Origin: Azolla caroliniana
Lineage: Eukaryota > Polypodiophyta
NCBI GenBank assembly: GCA_043228905.1
Contig: JBHGNT010000018.1
Span: 16,058,001-16,122,000 of the forward strand
Direction: 5' to 3'
DNA length: 64,000 nucleotides
The notes under the pieces are model-generated. The model searched no databases. It was not told where the DNA came from and saw only the letters and a list, made by a program, of their open reading frames with translations. The position numbers and the translations under genes were made by a program. Positions 44,701 to 56,187 of this stretch are shown in pieces (position 1 is the first letter of the stretch; every line of letters starts with the position of its first letter).

Positions 44701-46550
44701 GTGCCAGGTGTGGCGAAAGAAAATGTCATAATGTCACGTTTTAACGATAGGTTAAGATTTTGGTTGGAGTGGTCAATGAAAGAAACACAGAGGAGAATAA
44801 TAATAAATGGTAAAAGCTAAAACCTTGAACAATAAGGTCAAGGTTTGGAAACCCGTCAAGGGTGATAGAGGGGAAAAGGTAAGCTACAATGTGCAAGTTG
44901 ACCTTAATGAAATATGTTGTATGTATGAACACATCAAGGAATAGTTGCTGACATCATTTGCCCATGTGAGGATTGTCAAGCCATGTGAGTGTGGCACCTT
45001 TATACAAGAAAAAAAGTGAACTCTAGTTTCAGAAAAGGGGAAGAAATGGAAATGCCGCCTTGCGGTGGGTTTCTTTTTTCCTTCTTTCCTATTGCGGGTG
45101 AGAGGTGTTTCTTTTCTTTTCTTCTTCCTTGAGGTATGTGAGGGGATTTTTCTTGTTCTTCTTCCCTCTTGTGTGTGAGAGGGTTTTTCTTCTTCTTACT
45201 AGTTGCATGTGAGAGGTTTTCCTCTCTTTCTTCTTTTTCTTTGTTTTGTGGGAGAGTGTGAGGTTGAGACATAGAAATTTACGTAGATAAGCTAGATTAT
45301 TGGGAGTACCTAGTTATTGAACACCAGAGTACACTCAAACTTCCCAAAATGGGAGGTCCCTTTTTCAAGAAGATGTGCTTTATTAAATACCCCTTTGAGG
45401 AATGAGGAATAGGAATTGCTTCATGATTGAAACGATTCCTCTTATTTTATCTTTATATTATGTAAAGCATAGTACGTAAAATTCGTGTTCATCTACCATA
45501 ACATTCGTTTTCATACGTTGGAAAAGGAATGCGAATGTTATTCAAACATTCATGTTTTTTAAAAAGAAAGTCTTTTTTTAGTTTTTTCCCCTCTTTTTTA
45601 TCCCTTTTCCTCTACAAATCAACGCGACGACGCTGAGCTCCTCTCCTCTCCCATCCAACCTTGAACGATCTGTTGCTTGAGCCTTGCATAGTGCACACTA
45701 GTGACTGCACATCTTCTCCCAACATTAATTTCTACATAAAAACGAGATACCAAGTTGCCCTCCTCTCCCATTCAAGTATGTTTCGGGTTAATAATAGGGT
45801 TTAGGGTTTAAAAGTTTAAACTTTAGGACCTAGATCATAGTATCTAGTACATAAATTTTTGTAATTTCTTTGTAATTTTTGTAATTTCTTTTTAATCTTT
45901 GTAATTTCTTTGTAATTTTTGTAATTTCTCTATAATTTCTATAATCTTTTTGTAATTGCTCTATAATTTCTGTAATTTTTCTATAAAGTTTGTAATTTCT
46001 ATAATCTTTTCTATAGTTTCCGTAATTTCTATAATTTTGAAGTAATTCATGTAATTTCTATATGCACATATTGTTACTAGAATTTACGGAAAAAGGCATA
46101 TTGTTATTAAGAAGGAAATGTGTTCTTTGCAATTTTCTTAACTTTTTTACTTTGAAAAAAATATTTACCTTATAGTAAATAGTTAATCCAAAAGTGTGGT
46201 ATTTACCATTCTTCGAGGGTGTTTACCATACTCTAATGATTGAAACATTCTCGAATGCGAATGCACATATGGTCTCATACTATGATGTGAACGGTTCTTT
46301 ATTTAATACTGTCGTAACACTCTCCCGCCACTTAAGAGAGTTTCAACCACGAAACTAAGGTAACATTTGGCTAAAATAGATCGGGTTGATTTATTGGTGC
46401 CATTAGCCATTCAAACCTTGCTTGAAGCAATGCTTCTTCCGTCATCCATGAAGCTTCCACTATTGATCGTCCCTACCACTTGACCAAAAAACGACTTTTC
46501 CTTGTCGAACTTGCTTCTTCAAAATCGCCTCTAGCTCATAAGCCATGTTA
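44701..46550. other. Intergenic, low-complexity repeats
   Basis: A TTCTT-rich repeat with GTGAGAGG(T)TTTTTC units lies at 45095-45255. A degenerate 10-11 bp repeat (TTTGTAATTTC) lies at 45845-46060. Two telomere-type units (AGGGTTTAGGGTTTA) are at 45796-45810. The block at 46160-46280 matches 31098-31180. No gene recognised. Confidence 0.55.
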
Positions 46551-47030
46551 TTGTGCTCATTTTGGCCCCATGTTGCTTGCAATTTTTGATGTCATTAGCA
46601 ATTGAAGTTTGTAAGACATGTTATTGATCTTCTTTGCGACGACGTATGAACCATAGAACTTGTGATTGAATTTTGGTATTAATCTATCAGGCAACATCCA
46701 GCTTGATGCACTTACAAGTACGAGATCTCCTGGAAAAGATTCCACGTGTTCTCGTTTTTTGTTGATGCGGGTGACCATCTGTGTCTTTATTTTGTTGAGG
46801 ATGACCTTTGTTGCTTCCATTGTTTGCTTCCATGTTTCCAAGAACTTGTCGATATCCATCTCTCTTGCATGCCTCATCTCTTTGTGTTGAATTAGACTCT
46901 TTGGCGTAAGTACTTCTTTCCCCATCTCTATTTCGAAGGGACAGAAACCAATGTTTGAATGAACTTCTCAACATGATCCACCTAATCTGTTTGATCGGCC
47001 TGGATGTTGTCGCAGAAATCCACGGGTACG
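46551..47030 (-). pseudogene. Ty3/gypsy integrase C-terminal fragment
   Basis: The minus strand reads TPKSLIQHKEM, then FLETWKQTMEATKVILNKI, KKREHVESFPGDLVLVS and FYGSYVVAKKINNMSYKLQL, the region after the integrase core in gypsy elements. The order relative to the core fragment at 44.4-44.7 kb is wrong for one minus-strand element, so these are separate remnants. Confidence 0.8.
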
Positions 47031-47376
47031 TGTAGGATCCAGGGAAAGACCATCGGGGTCTTGGATCAAGGAGTCGGTAAGAGGGAATGAGAAAGGGAGA
47101 AGGAAGGATGTCCAGGTCAGATTCTAGACAACTTTGTCAGATTGTCTCCCAGACACGTTTCCGATTCGGATCAATTCCGGGATGCCGGACGGCGAGCACA
47201 CGGGCTCAATGACGAATATTGTACTGATTTCGGGTAGCAATCGATGGGCTCACCGGTTCACACACCCGGATGTGTACACACAATCATAAATAGAACAGAG
47301 AGGACTTGGGGATGCCGGACACAAAGAGAGACTTAGTGAATACTAACGATTAACAGAGGAAAACAGGGAAAGAATA
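47031..47376. other. Unassigned DNA
   Basis: No frame recognised. GGATGCCGGAC appears twice (about 47189 and 47313), so it may be part of an unrecognised repeat. Confidence 0.4.
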
Positions 47377-47557
47377 TGTTGAGAATCAAACTCAACATCT
47401 AGTGAGTGGGAACACACTCTAGGATACTCCAGTGTGTGAACACCCCACCTCTTTGTATAGTAACTAGTGTGTCATAGAAGTTTATGTTCTATGACACATG
47501 TTCTTTAGGTAGTTAAGACACGACCTCTTTCCAAAGGTGAGGTACTAGTAAGAGAAC
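47377..47557 (+). repeat. Partial LTR, same family as 14732-15181
   Basis: Starts TGTTGAGAATCAAACTCAACA and shares the CATAGAA...TTCTATGACACAT dyad with the solo LTR. It is cut at 47557 by the family-B copia LTR. Confidence 0.7.
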
Positions 47558-47973
47558 TGTTGAGCGGACAAGCTCAAACGGAACCGGATCGACTGAATAA
47601 GCTAGACCTAGATAGGTATCCGGAACGGAGAACCGGATGGGTATCCGGAACCAGGAGCCGGATCGGATTGTAACCGGTAAGCCGTTAGGGGCCTACGAAT
47701 CTAGCCTAGTACGTAGACATATTTTTAGGAGTCAATGTCAGTCGCTTGTATGAGCATTGAAGTACATGTTAGTACTTCTGTTAGTCCGTGTTAAGGACTT
47801 GTATAAAAGTGCTCACTGAGCATATTGTATGTATAGAGTGTTATTATTTGGAATTGAGTTCCTTGCTCTGCTCTCTGTCTCTGTGATTCAAGCTTCCATT
47901 AAACCTTGTCTCTGTTTTTTGTTGCTATCTAGATAAACCGGTTTGTCAAAGCTTCCACATATTAACTTTGACA
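47558..47973 (+). repeat. 5' LTR of a family-B copia element
   Basis: 416 bp from TGTTGAGCGG to TTTGACA, followed by TGGTATCAAAGC at 47974-47985 as primer site. It contains a TATA box (TATAAAAG near 47801) and the dyad GTGCTCA-C-TGAGCA(T) just after it. Relative of the LTR at 56188. Confidence 0.85.
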
Positions 47974-48074
47974 TGGTATCAAAGCGTGAGGGTTGAGAAC
48001 CTCTGCAACCGACAAGCGTTTATTTCTGAAGACAAACCCTAACACTCAGTAGAGAATAGAAATCGAAGGTTAAA

Positions 48075-49197
48075 ATGGACAGAGGAATGGCTAGCTCGCT
48101 TCCAACGGAGAAGCTCGATAGATCCAACTCCGCACCATGGTCGTACAAGATGCATCAATACCTACTCCGGCACGGTTACTGGAGTTATGTCGACGGAGCT
48201 AATGATACGGAACCTGATGCGGCAAACAGAGTTATGTACTGCTTTGCATCCAGTGTTGGAGATTAGTTGCTGAGCCATATCCGGGATGCCAAGATGCCGA
48301 AGGAAGCTTGGGGAAACCTGAAGAAGGTCTTCGCCGCAAGCACTACGGAGACAGGACTTGAGCAATGTTCGAGAGAAGGACATGTCGGTGGTCGACTATA
48401 CAGCCCGGATCAAAGATAGTTGCGACTCACTTGCTTCTATCAGTGTAATCGTCGAGGAAGATGAGATGGTGCAGGTTTGTGTCGGGGGCCTAGCGTCAAA
48501 GTTCGGAGATTTCCGGACGACAGTCTGTACAAGGGAGAATACGCCCTCATTTTTCGACTTACAGACGATCCTCCTAGTGGAGGAGAACCACGCTGGTGCG
48601 TCAATGAGTACGCACACCGACAATAGGATGTTATATACGGAGGCGGATCGGCCCTATGGTCGTGGTGGATCGGCACACGGTGGAAGCGACCGACAAGAGA
48701 AGAATTGGAGGCACGAGGATGGTGCCGACAACAGTTCTACACCCTCCACAAGTAGGGGGAGTCAAGGCAGCACCAGAAACCGACAAGAGAAGACCGCAAC
48801 AGAATGTTGGTACTGTGGCCGGAAGGGCCATAGAGAGAGCGAGTGCTGGAAGAAGCGCACCGATTCAGACAAAACCAGATCCGGCAAGGTCGGATAAGGG
48901 AACTGACAAAGCTTGCACTATGCTGAAGGATCGGAAGGATCCGGAACCGGTAAGATCGGAGAAGGGCCAACCTTTGTGATGAAGAAGACCACTTCTGGTT
49001 CAGAGGAAGTGTGGTACGTTGACTCTGGAGCATCAAACCACATGACGAGGCATGAAGAGTGGTTCTCGTTTTTTGGAAAAGCCGGAGCAACCGGGGGTTG
49101 TAGAAACCGGAGACGACACTCCTCACCCGATTGTGCATGTCGGAGAAGTTCCCCTGAGTCATGTCGGACAACAAGGAAGCTAACACGTTCGTGTTCA
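48075..49197 (+). pseudogene. Family-B copia gag and protease, truncated
   Basis: Starts MDRGMASSLPTEKLDRSN. A TAG interrupts it at 48264-48266 and a frameshift follows. Gag resumes from 48358 with the zinc knuckle CWYCGRKGHRESECW (48815-48858). The protease block VWYVDSGASNHMT lies at 49010-49050. Similarity to the sister copy at 56724/62840 ends near 49197, before the integrase. Confidence 0.85.
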
Positions 49198-50283
49198 TAA
49201 GTGGAAGGATCGCGCATTCCACTTGTAGATTCCTTTTGTAAATATCCAAATATACCCTCTCTACAGAAATTGGATGCAGTAGTATCACATGTTCCACAAC
49301 CTGATTAGAATTTGCAAAATTAATAAAACATGATAGGTCTCTGAGTGGAGAATGCCATGTGAAATGTATTTAAGTTTGGAATTGTTGACATGATAATGCA
49401 ATTATAGTAAAGTTCAACAATGGCTCAATATCACACTTTTGTGTGACATGGCAAACACTCAGATGAAGACTTATATTTGTTTAGTAAGTTAGCCAAAAAA
49501 TATGAGGTGTAATTGTATCCATGTTAATAAAATGAGTTATAATTTTTAGTTTGACCCATACTCGTATGTATATAATTGTTTGCAATGCGATTATAGTGAA
49601 CCTTAGGATAATGTGATTGAAATAACAAACTTATTAAGGCTTTCAATACTTGTGTTTAAAGTTGATGCAATCTAATCCTTAGGTGATTCTTATGGGATCG
49701 AACTCTGAAGGATAACGCTAGTTAAACTACAAGCGTATGAAACATGTGGATTTTGATAAGAGGTGTACTCCAAGGTTGTGCAACTAATGGGACAGTGTGA
49801 CATCGACCATTATCAACACACTACCCAATGTAAGCAGCAATGGAAGACAAACAAACATAATAGTTTGATAATTATGAACACACTACACATTCTAAGCAGT
49901 AATAGAAGACAAAGAACCATAACATATGGACAATTATATATTAGACACAGTTTGAAAGTCTTGACAACTGATCTCAATTAACACATGGACAATCTTGATG
50001 ACCATTCGAAGGGGATAACATGTTTAGGTATGGTTTGACGTGGAAAATTGTCACAATCAATGAGTCATGTATATTGATTCTAGAAATCAGCCTTAAGATT
50101 AACTAATTCATGTTTCTCCATATTAGAGACAACAATAGATGCCCGAAATTAGGCTTAAGGTTAAGTAAATCATGTTTCTCCACATTAGAGTCAACAACAT
50201 ATGCGCAAAATCAAGCTTAAGGTTAAGTAAAGTTCCCTTACACAATAATTGAATGACATTCATTGAGTGTTAATTTTCCAAAG
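49198..50283. other. A/T-rich DNA with short tandem repeats, no gene recognised
   Basis: A 62-bp repeat with CATGTTTCTCCA(T/C)ATTAGAG and CTTAAGGTTAAGTAAA at about 50085-50235 (2.3 units). A looser repeat lies near 49805-49940 (AACACACTAC...AAGCAGTAAT). Confidence 0.5.
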
Positions 50284-53200
50284 CTATAAGTCAACAAACC
50301 AAGTATATAGGAATATAATTGAAACATCATCAACGTCATTATCCTCTTCGTCCCTTAGAGAAGTCTCATAAGCTATTTGTTCATTGTCTTCCCCTGTTAG
50401 CCGAGCAACCATAAGATCTTCTATAAGCTCGACATCAAGCTCAATTAGTTCCCCCGGTTCCCCAACTAACGGAGGAATATGCTCTCGGGAAGACGGTTGA
50501 AACCTTTCTGTATCAGTGATGTGCTTAGCACCGACCTCCTTGTCCTAGTCGGGGCATTCCCACAAGGCCTTAATCCTCATATTTATAAATATAACCTAGT
50601 CCTCATCCTTCTCCAATGCTACAGTATTTCTGAAGAGCTTCAATGTGCATGTAGACTTTGTCCTTGTAAAGAAAGGGGCAAGAAGACTTAATTATGGAAC
50701 CATAAGAATCAGTTTTGATTATTTCAACAACGTAAACCCAGTTCGAAGAATACCGGTGCTAGAAAATAGGTCTAATATCCAATCTCCTTCTATCAAGAAC
50801 ATTTTGATCAAGCGCATCATAAGTCGTTGAGGTTTTTGATATGGGTTTGACAAGTCCCCGTTCTGTTGTGGTGACATGTCGCAATTTCCGTGTGACTACT
50901 GGATATACTAGCAGGTTTGAACCTTCAAATTCATTAGAATTCTCCTTGATTCTTTGTTTCTTTATTTCGTCGAAGTAGCCAACCATAATGTACTCAATTG
51001 CATTTACAAACTGAAAGGTTGGTCCTCTATTAACATTGGTTTTTATCCTATAACAAATATTGGGTGAGTTAAGAATAGATTCAATAAATTAGGAACAAAA
51101 GTATGGTGAATGAGACTTATAAATAATCCTTACCAAGCAAGGTTCTCGATGTCATGGCAACGAGCTCTCAACACTTGACCTAATAAGTACTCTTGGTCCA
51201 TACTATGAAACACAACTATCCTCCACAAGGATGCAGTCGTCAGCTCAACAAAATCCTTAAGCGTTTTTTTAATTGTTTGAACTTGAAAGGTTCATCGTCG
51301 TATGATGATCCAACCATTCGAAATCCATAAGGAATATCTGCAATCAATAGTGTATAGTCTTTGTTTGGCACTTTTTGGATCATCTCTATGACATCACCAC
51401 ATATCACATTATAGTAGAGATCGTTTGTATTGTCTTTCTTGTGGATAATTTTTTTGATGGAGCCATCCTCTTTAATTTCATATGCCTTGACTAAATGACG
51501 ATCTTGTTCTTTTCTACCTCTCTCGAGATGTGCAAGAAAGGAATTTGGAAAGTCGTGTATATCCTTGACTTCTCCTAGTTTTTTGCCACGACACGGTTTC
51601 TAATAGAGACAATAAGGCATCGAGTATTAATACACAAGATCTACATATTAAGAAAACATTATTATAAAGACGAATACTAACCCAATCCTTGAATGCAATA
51701 AAATACTTAGATAAGGCCTTATATGAAGACGTCAAAGGGTAATTCTCAGTCACTTGTTCCCAAGCTATACATCCACGTTGTTTCATCATAATTTCTTGGA
51801 TCTTCATATATACCTTATGATTGTGAAATCACCAATAGAGATTAGAACTTTATATAAAACCATATCTGTTTCATTTAACTATTTGAGAAGAGTTGTTGAA
51901 CTTAGTGACCATCTCTTCGAGGCTCATTTCTTTGGCCACAACCCTTGACAACACAGACACCGAAAGCTGCTCATCGTTAATGCCTTGCATTGCTCTCCTC
52001 AGAGATAGCTTCATGTCATCATCCGCTTCTTCAATTGTAATTTGTCAGGTCGATTTTCTTCGTCGTTTGTGATTTCAGTTCGAGTTGGGGGTCTACTTTA
52101 CATTTCTTTTGATGTTGACCCTTGACCTCCTTATTCTCCCACATTGAAAAAAATTGATCTTGAAGGTCTTCGACGTCCCTATCTCTAAAGGCTAGTTGAA
52201 ACCATGACTCGTACTTGCGAAGACCATCTGACTTAACATTATCGTCAACAACAATACTGACCTCATGAACACATTGACGTCGTAGTCCGGGGTGTAGCTT
52301 TACACCGAACTTTTGTTTGACGTCCAAGTACTCATGGTGGAAGAACCTTTTCCGCTCGATGGATGACATTTTCTGCCAGTAGTCATTATCATTGTTGTGG
52401 TCCCATGCCAAGAGTTTTGTCTCTTCAGTTGTGAGGCCCACGCATATTTTGCACTCGGCTTACTTGACGAAGAAAGTGGTTGGCTTATCTCTTACAAGTT
52501 CCCGTCGTGCTTCAGCCGAATGTGATCCACCAATTACAAAGTAATTGCATTGATCGTGCTTTCTCACATCAAAACACTCAATTGTGGAACAATAGTCAAG
52601 ATCCACCATTACGATAAAGGGCACAACTGTCGCATGTGGATTTATTTTCATTTTCTTCTTCAGATTTTGAACATGCATTCGATGTGGCTCTCTAATCTCA
52701 AGTGTTCTTCGTCCTGTATTAACATCTACTGGTGGCCTATGAATGTTTGTTATAGGCAAATTGAAGAATTCACCATTTCTCACTAGTTTCTTTTGCATTA
52801 ACTATCTTCGAATCTTATTTTGCTTCACAGACAAAAGACCGGATGCTAGTTCAGCACCTGGCATCACCTGAGTTTCCTCATCATCACGTGAGCTTGACGA
52901 TTCGGAGTCTGACATCTTTGTCATCTTTTTCTTTGCTAGTCTCAATTGCACCTTTGAGACCTCTTTTGGGGCCTTCACTAGGGACGAGGCATCCCTTAGA
53001 GTTATGTGGCCTTGTATATATGGTCTTAATGTTATTATCAGATTTTGTGAAGTCTCGATGGCGAGTTTAAAAGATTCGGGACCACAAGAATCCTTAACAA
53101 GCCGATCTTCAGAGAGGAACATTTTACGGACTCCCATCGAGCAGTCCAACATTACAATAAGATTGAGGGATTCATGGTCTTCGTCGTCATGGCGTAAGAT

Positions 53201-53533
53201 ACGCCCATACATAAAGGGTCTCTCTTTATCAAGTTGACCGACCCCCTTCTTTTTGGCGGTATACAACACAACCTTCTTTTTCGAGTCGACATACTGCATG
53301 CACCACTCGTTGTCCGTCAAATCACGGTCAGGAAGGTCCTCCCCACCAGTTGTTGCAACCATCTTCTTTTGACTAACTTCATCAAACGGTTGTTCCTTAT
53401 TATCCTCGTGGAAAAGAAATCTCTTTCCCTTTTTCATGTTATGTACAACTGGTTGTTTCGGGTTCTCCACCGGTGACCCTTGATATTTTAGCTTAATTTT
53501 CTTAATAGGACGGTTCGAGAGGTTCTCAAAGAC
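50284..53533 (-). pseudogene. Broken gene joining a ParB-like domain to a DNA methylase
   Basis: Minus strand; four exons by splice signals: 53533-51880, 51813-51682, 51599-51134 and 51047-50284, with introns of 66, 82 and 86 bp. A splice acceptor at 53534 shows that earlier exons exist upstream. The N-terminal 240 residues are unrecognised. A ParB/sulfiredoxin-like segment follows (52796-52462): NIHRPPVDVNTGRRTLEIRE, then NPHATVVPFIVMVDL and YFVIGGSHSAEARRELV. The methylase core has YYNVICGDVIEMIQ and LLIADIPYGFR (51329-51297), a variant of the DPPY catalytic motif, then WRIVVFHSM and, across the last intron, WIKTNVNRGPTFQF plus AIEYIMVGYF. The C-terminus has VALEKDEDQ-like residues, so motif IV precedes the cofactor site, as in beta-class enzymes. 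The cofactor loop reads FFTRTKS, with its glycines lost. Breaks: TAG 52804-52802, TAA 52462-52460, frameshifts near 52040 and 51285, TAG 50761-50759, two later TAGs. ParB-methylase fusions are known from bacteria and phages; a spliced plant version is notable. Confidence 0.72.
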
Positions 53534-53941
53534 CTATTTAAGAGAGGAAGTGGGAAAATATATGTCAATTTAAGATAACTAGACAATTACTAATACTAGC
53601 TAGCGTTTTGTTTCATTCGCTTCATTGAAAGGTTTTGCTTGAGGTGGAATTAATGGACCTCAATTGTATATTTAAATGTCTCTTCGACTATTCTCCGATA
53701 AAATTAGGTTTTTTGAGAATTTTTCTAGGTCTAGCGAACGTAGCTTATCTTAAATTTACAAAGATATGGTTATTTTTTATGTAATAAGTCTTAATTATTG
53801 GGTATTTACATGTATTTTGTGGGACTTCATGTCATATTCCCTAATTGTTTAATGGTCCTAATTGTTTCAAAATTCAGCTAATTCTATTAAAATGTCTCTA
53901 GTTGCCATATAAAATCGTTTTTGGATGTTGTTGGAAATTTT

Positions 53942-54191
53942 CAACGAGTTGGTGTTCAAAAGGTCTATTGTAAAGGCCAACTCGATACGCCGTATCGAGT
54001 TTGTGTTTACAATAGACCTTTTCAACACCAACGAGTTGGCTATTAAAACCTATACTTTAAATGCAAACTCGATGCGCCGTATTGAGTTTGTATCTATTCT
54101 TGTATTGAGGTTTAGTTCACACAAGGACTTTAAACGTCAACTCGATACGTCGTATCGAGTTTGTAGCTTTTAAACACAAACTTGATATGGC
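53942..54191. repeat. Array of palindromes with core AACTCGATACG
   Basis: AACTCGATACG, one base, then CGTATCGAGTT at 53979-54001 and again at 54139-54161, both perfect. A decayed copy lies at 54064-54090 (two C-to-T type mismatches in one arm) and a half site near 54176-54191. The first core sits inside a larger imperfect hairpin of about 97 bp (53942-54038) whose arms share AAAAGGTCTATTGTAAA. Centres are 87 and 73 bp apart. The array lies 400 bp upstream of the first visible exon of the ParB-methylase pseudogene. Confidence 0.9.
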
Positions 54192-54295
54192 GTTGTCGTG
54201 ATGTACTTTGTACACTATGTAAAATATGTGTGGAGTACCCGATTGACTAAGTATAAAGAAATAGGAAAAATACTACAATAATTATGTTACATGCA

Positions 54296-54358
54296 TAGGG
54301 CAGGATTTGAACCCTGTACCTCCATGTTAACTATTTTAAGCCTTACCACTGTACTAGC
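54296..54358 (-). repeat. tRNA-like SINE candidate, second copy
   Basis: On the minus strand AGTGGTAAGG (from 54350) is followed 37 bp later by GGTTCAAATCC (54313-54303), inside a T-arm-like stem CAGGG...CCTG. GTTAACA lies between them, as in the copy at 43001. No acceptor stem. Confidence 0.5.
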
Positions 54359-54862
54359 ATATTATGAGTTTTAAAGTTATACTAAATTTTATCCCATGTA
54401 AATATTCTAGATATGCATGACAGAAAAAGTTATTCATGCATACACACTCGAGTTAAAAGAAAAGATGTGATAGAAACCTAATCATGCAAATGTAATGTGC
54501 ATGAAAACTAAAGTTAAAAAAAGCATGATGCTTGCATGTGATAAACTTAGACTCTTCCATCGCTATATAAGGAAGAGAGAAAGATGTATAGGGGTTGTTG
54601 ATTTTTATAAGGATTGGTTAATATAAAATATTCGTGGGATTCACGATTTTGGCCATCTATTTCTCTCTTACAATCTAAGTATCAATTAATACATTATACT
54701 CGTGGGATTCACGAGTTTTCTATCTCTCTTTCTTAAATTCTATTCATAACTATACTTGTCTCAAATTCTTCCTCCACGACCAAAACCCCAACGGTTCCCA
54801 CCCGATTCACGCAACGATCCGGTGCCAAAAGGCACGACACAAGTGGTGAACTTGATGTGAAA
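54359..54862 (+). other. Leader region before the gypsy gag
   Basis: A/T-rich, with TATATAAGG near 54564 and the phrase (C/T)TCGTGGGATTCACGA.TTT repeated near 54627 and 54699. This is probably LTR and leader of the gypsy element, but no LTR ends or primer site can be fixed. Confidence 0.4.
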
Positions 54863-56187
54863 ATGGGTGGCAAGGAGATGGAAAATCAACAAGAGGCTAA
54901 CAACATGATGGCGATGTTTGAGTGGATGCTACAAGAACAACGCGCGATGTCGTAGCGGCAGTAGAGCGGCTCGTGCAACGGAACGAACAATTCAATGGGA
55001 AGGATGTGTCGCGATATTTACGGGATTACAAGGCGGAAATGCTATGGTGTGGAATATCAGAAGGATTGCAGGTTACATCCTTCAATCGGGTGGCTACGGA
55101 CAGGCTTCAAGGGAGTATCCACGGGATACGACAACAAAATACGACGTGGGAAGCATTTGAAGAAGCGCTAAAGACCACATTCACCATCGAGGACTCCTCC
55201 AAGGCAACGCGGAGGGGATTGGAAGATTGGGTGGAAACGCCAAACAAGGGGCTGAAGGTCCTCGATGTGTTTTTGGCATTCGAAAGTTGGTTCAGGAGGT
55301 TGTCCACGAGAGATCAAGCTATCCTCGCACCAGACAAAGAGATCATGTTCTTATGAGCCGTGGATGTCCGGGACTGGAAAGATCTTGGAATGCTTCTAAA
55401 GGACACCACTATTGAGATTGGCCTCACCAATACATGGGAAAATGTGCGGGATATCATTGCGCGATACACAAAGAGGGGGCAATGGCTTGGTAGAGAAGAA
55501 AAGAGGGTTTCGGAACCAATTCCGAAACCAAGATCCGGATTGGAAGATCATCAATCGTGGGCTCGGGAGACTAAGACCGAGAAGGGTATCAATGCAACCA
55601 TGGTGGAGCAGTTGCTGAAGGAGATGGAGAATCTGAAAATCGCGATGGTGAAGAAGTCGGATGACCGTCCCACAAGTTCCAAGTATATGGACCGTCGATG
55701 CATATGGTGCGATAGCACCGAACATGATTGGAGGAATTGCAACGAGCACAAGGAGGTGCTACGACGGGACCTTATCTACTACGAGGGAAATCAAATTCAT
55801 TTGATGGACTCTCGAAAGCCACTCCGACTGAACTTCTGGAAAGGCGGCATGAAGAAGGTCCTAGAGGAGGAAATAGTGGCGAAAAGCAATTATGCAACAA
55901 CCGTGGGGATATGTGTGGGTGAGTCATCTGGAGCAAAGGTTTCCTTTTGGCCGGAAGTGCTAGAAAACCCCGAGAAAACTTACTCTAATGAGATCCAAAG
56001 CACTGCGGAAGGCATCCGAGAAGCTACGGGATGGGAGTGCCCTGTCGATAAGAATAGCGTGTACGCCCTATGCCAATTACATGAGGTGTATATAGATGAG
56101 AAACGACGGCGCATGGACCATCAAAGATGCCGAAGAGCTGGAACTCCGAATGGAAGGGGAAAGGAAAAACAATTCCGACATTCAAAC
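54863..56187 (+). pseudogene. Ty3/gypsy-type gag, broken
   Basis: From ATG 54863 (MGGKEMENQQEANNMMAM), a frameshift near 54945, then a long frame 54946-56187 with one TGA at 55354-55356. It has the retrotransposon gag core (RNEQFNGKDVSRYLRDYKAE), then a zinc motif CIWCDSTEHDWRNC (55694-55738) and LRLNFWKGGMKKVLEEE. It is interrupted at 56187 by the family-B copia LTR. Without pol in view the class is inferred from gag style. Confidence 0.75.

Noticed and set aside
44408-46925. One gypsy element spanning both integrase fragments
   Set aside because: On the minus strand the C-terminal part lies before the core part, so the order is wrong for a single element.
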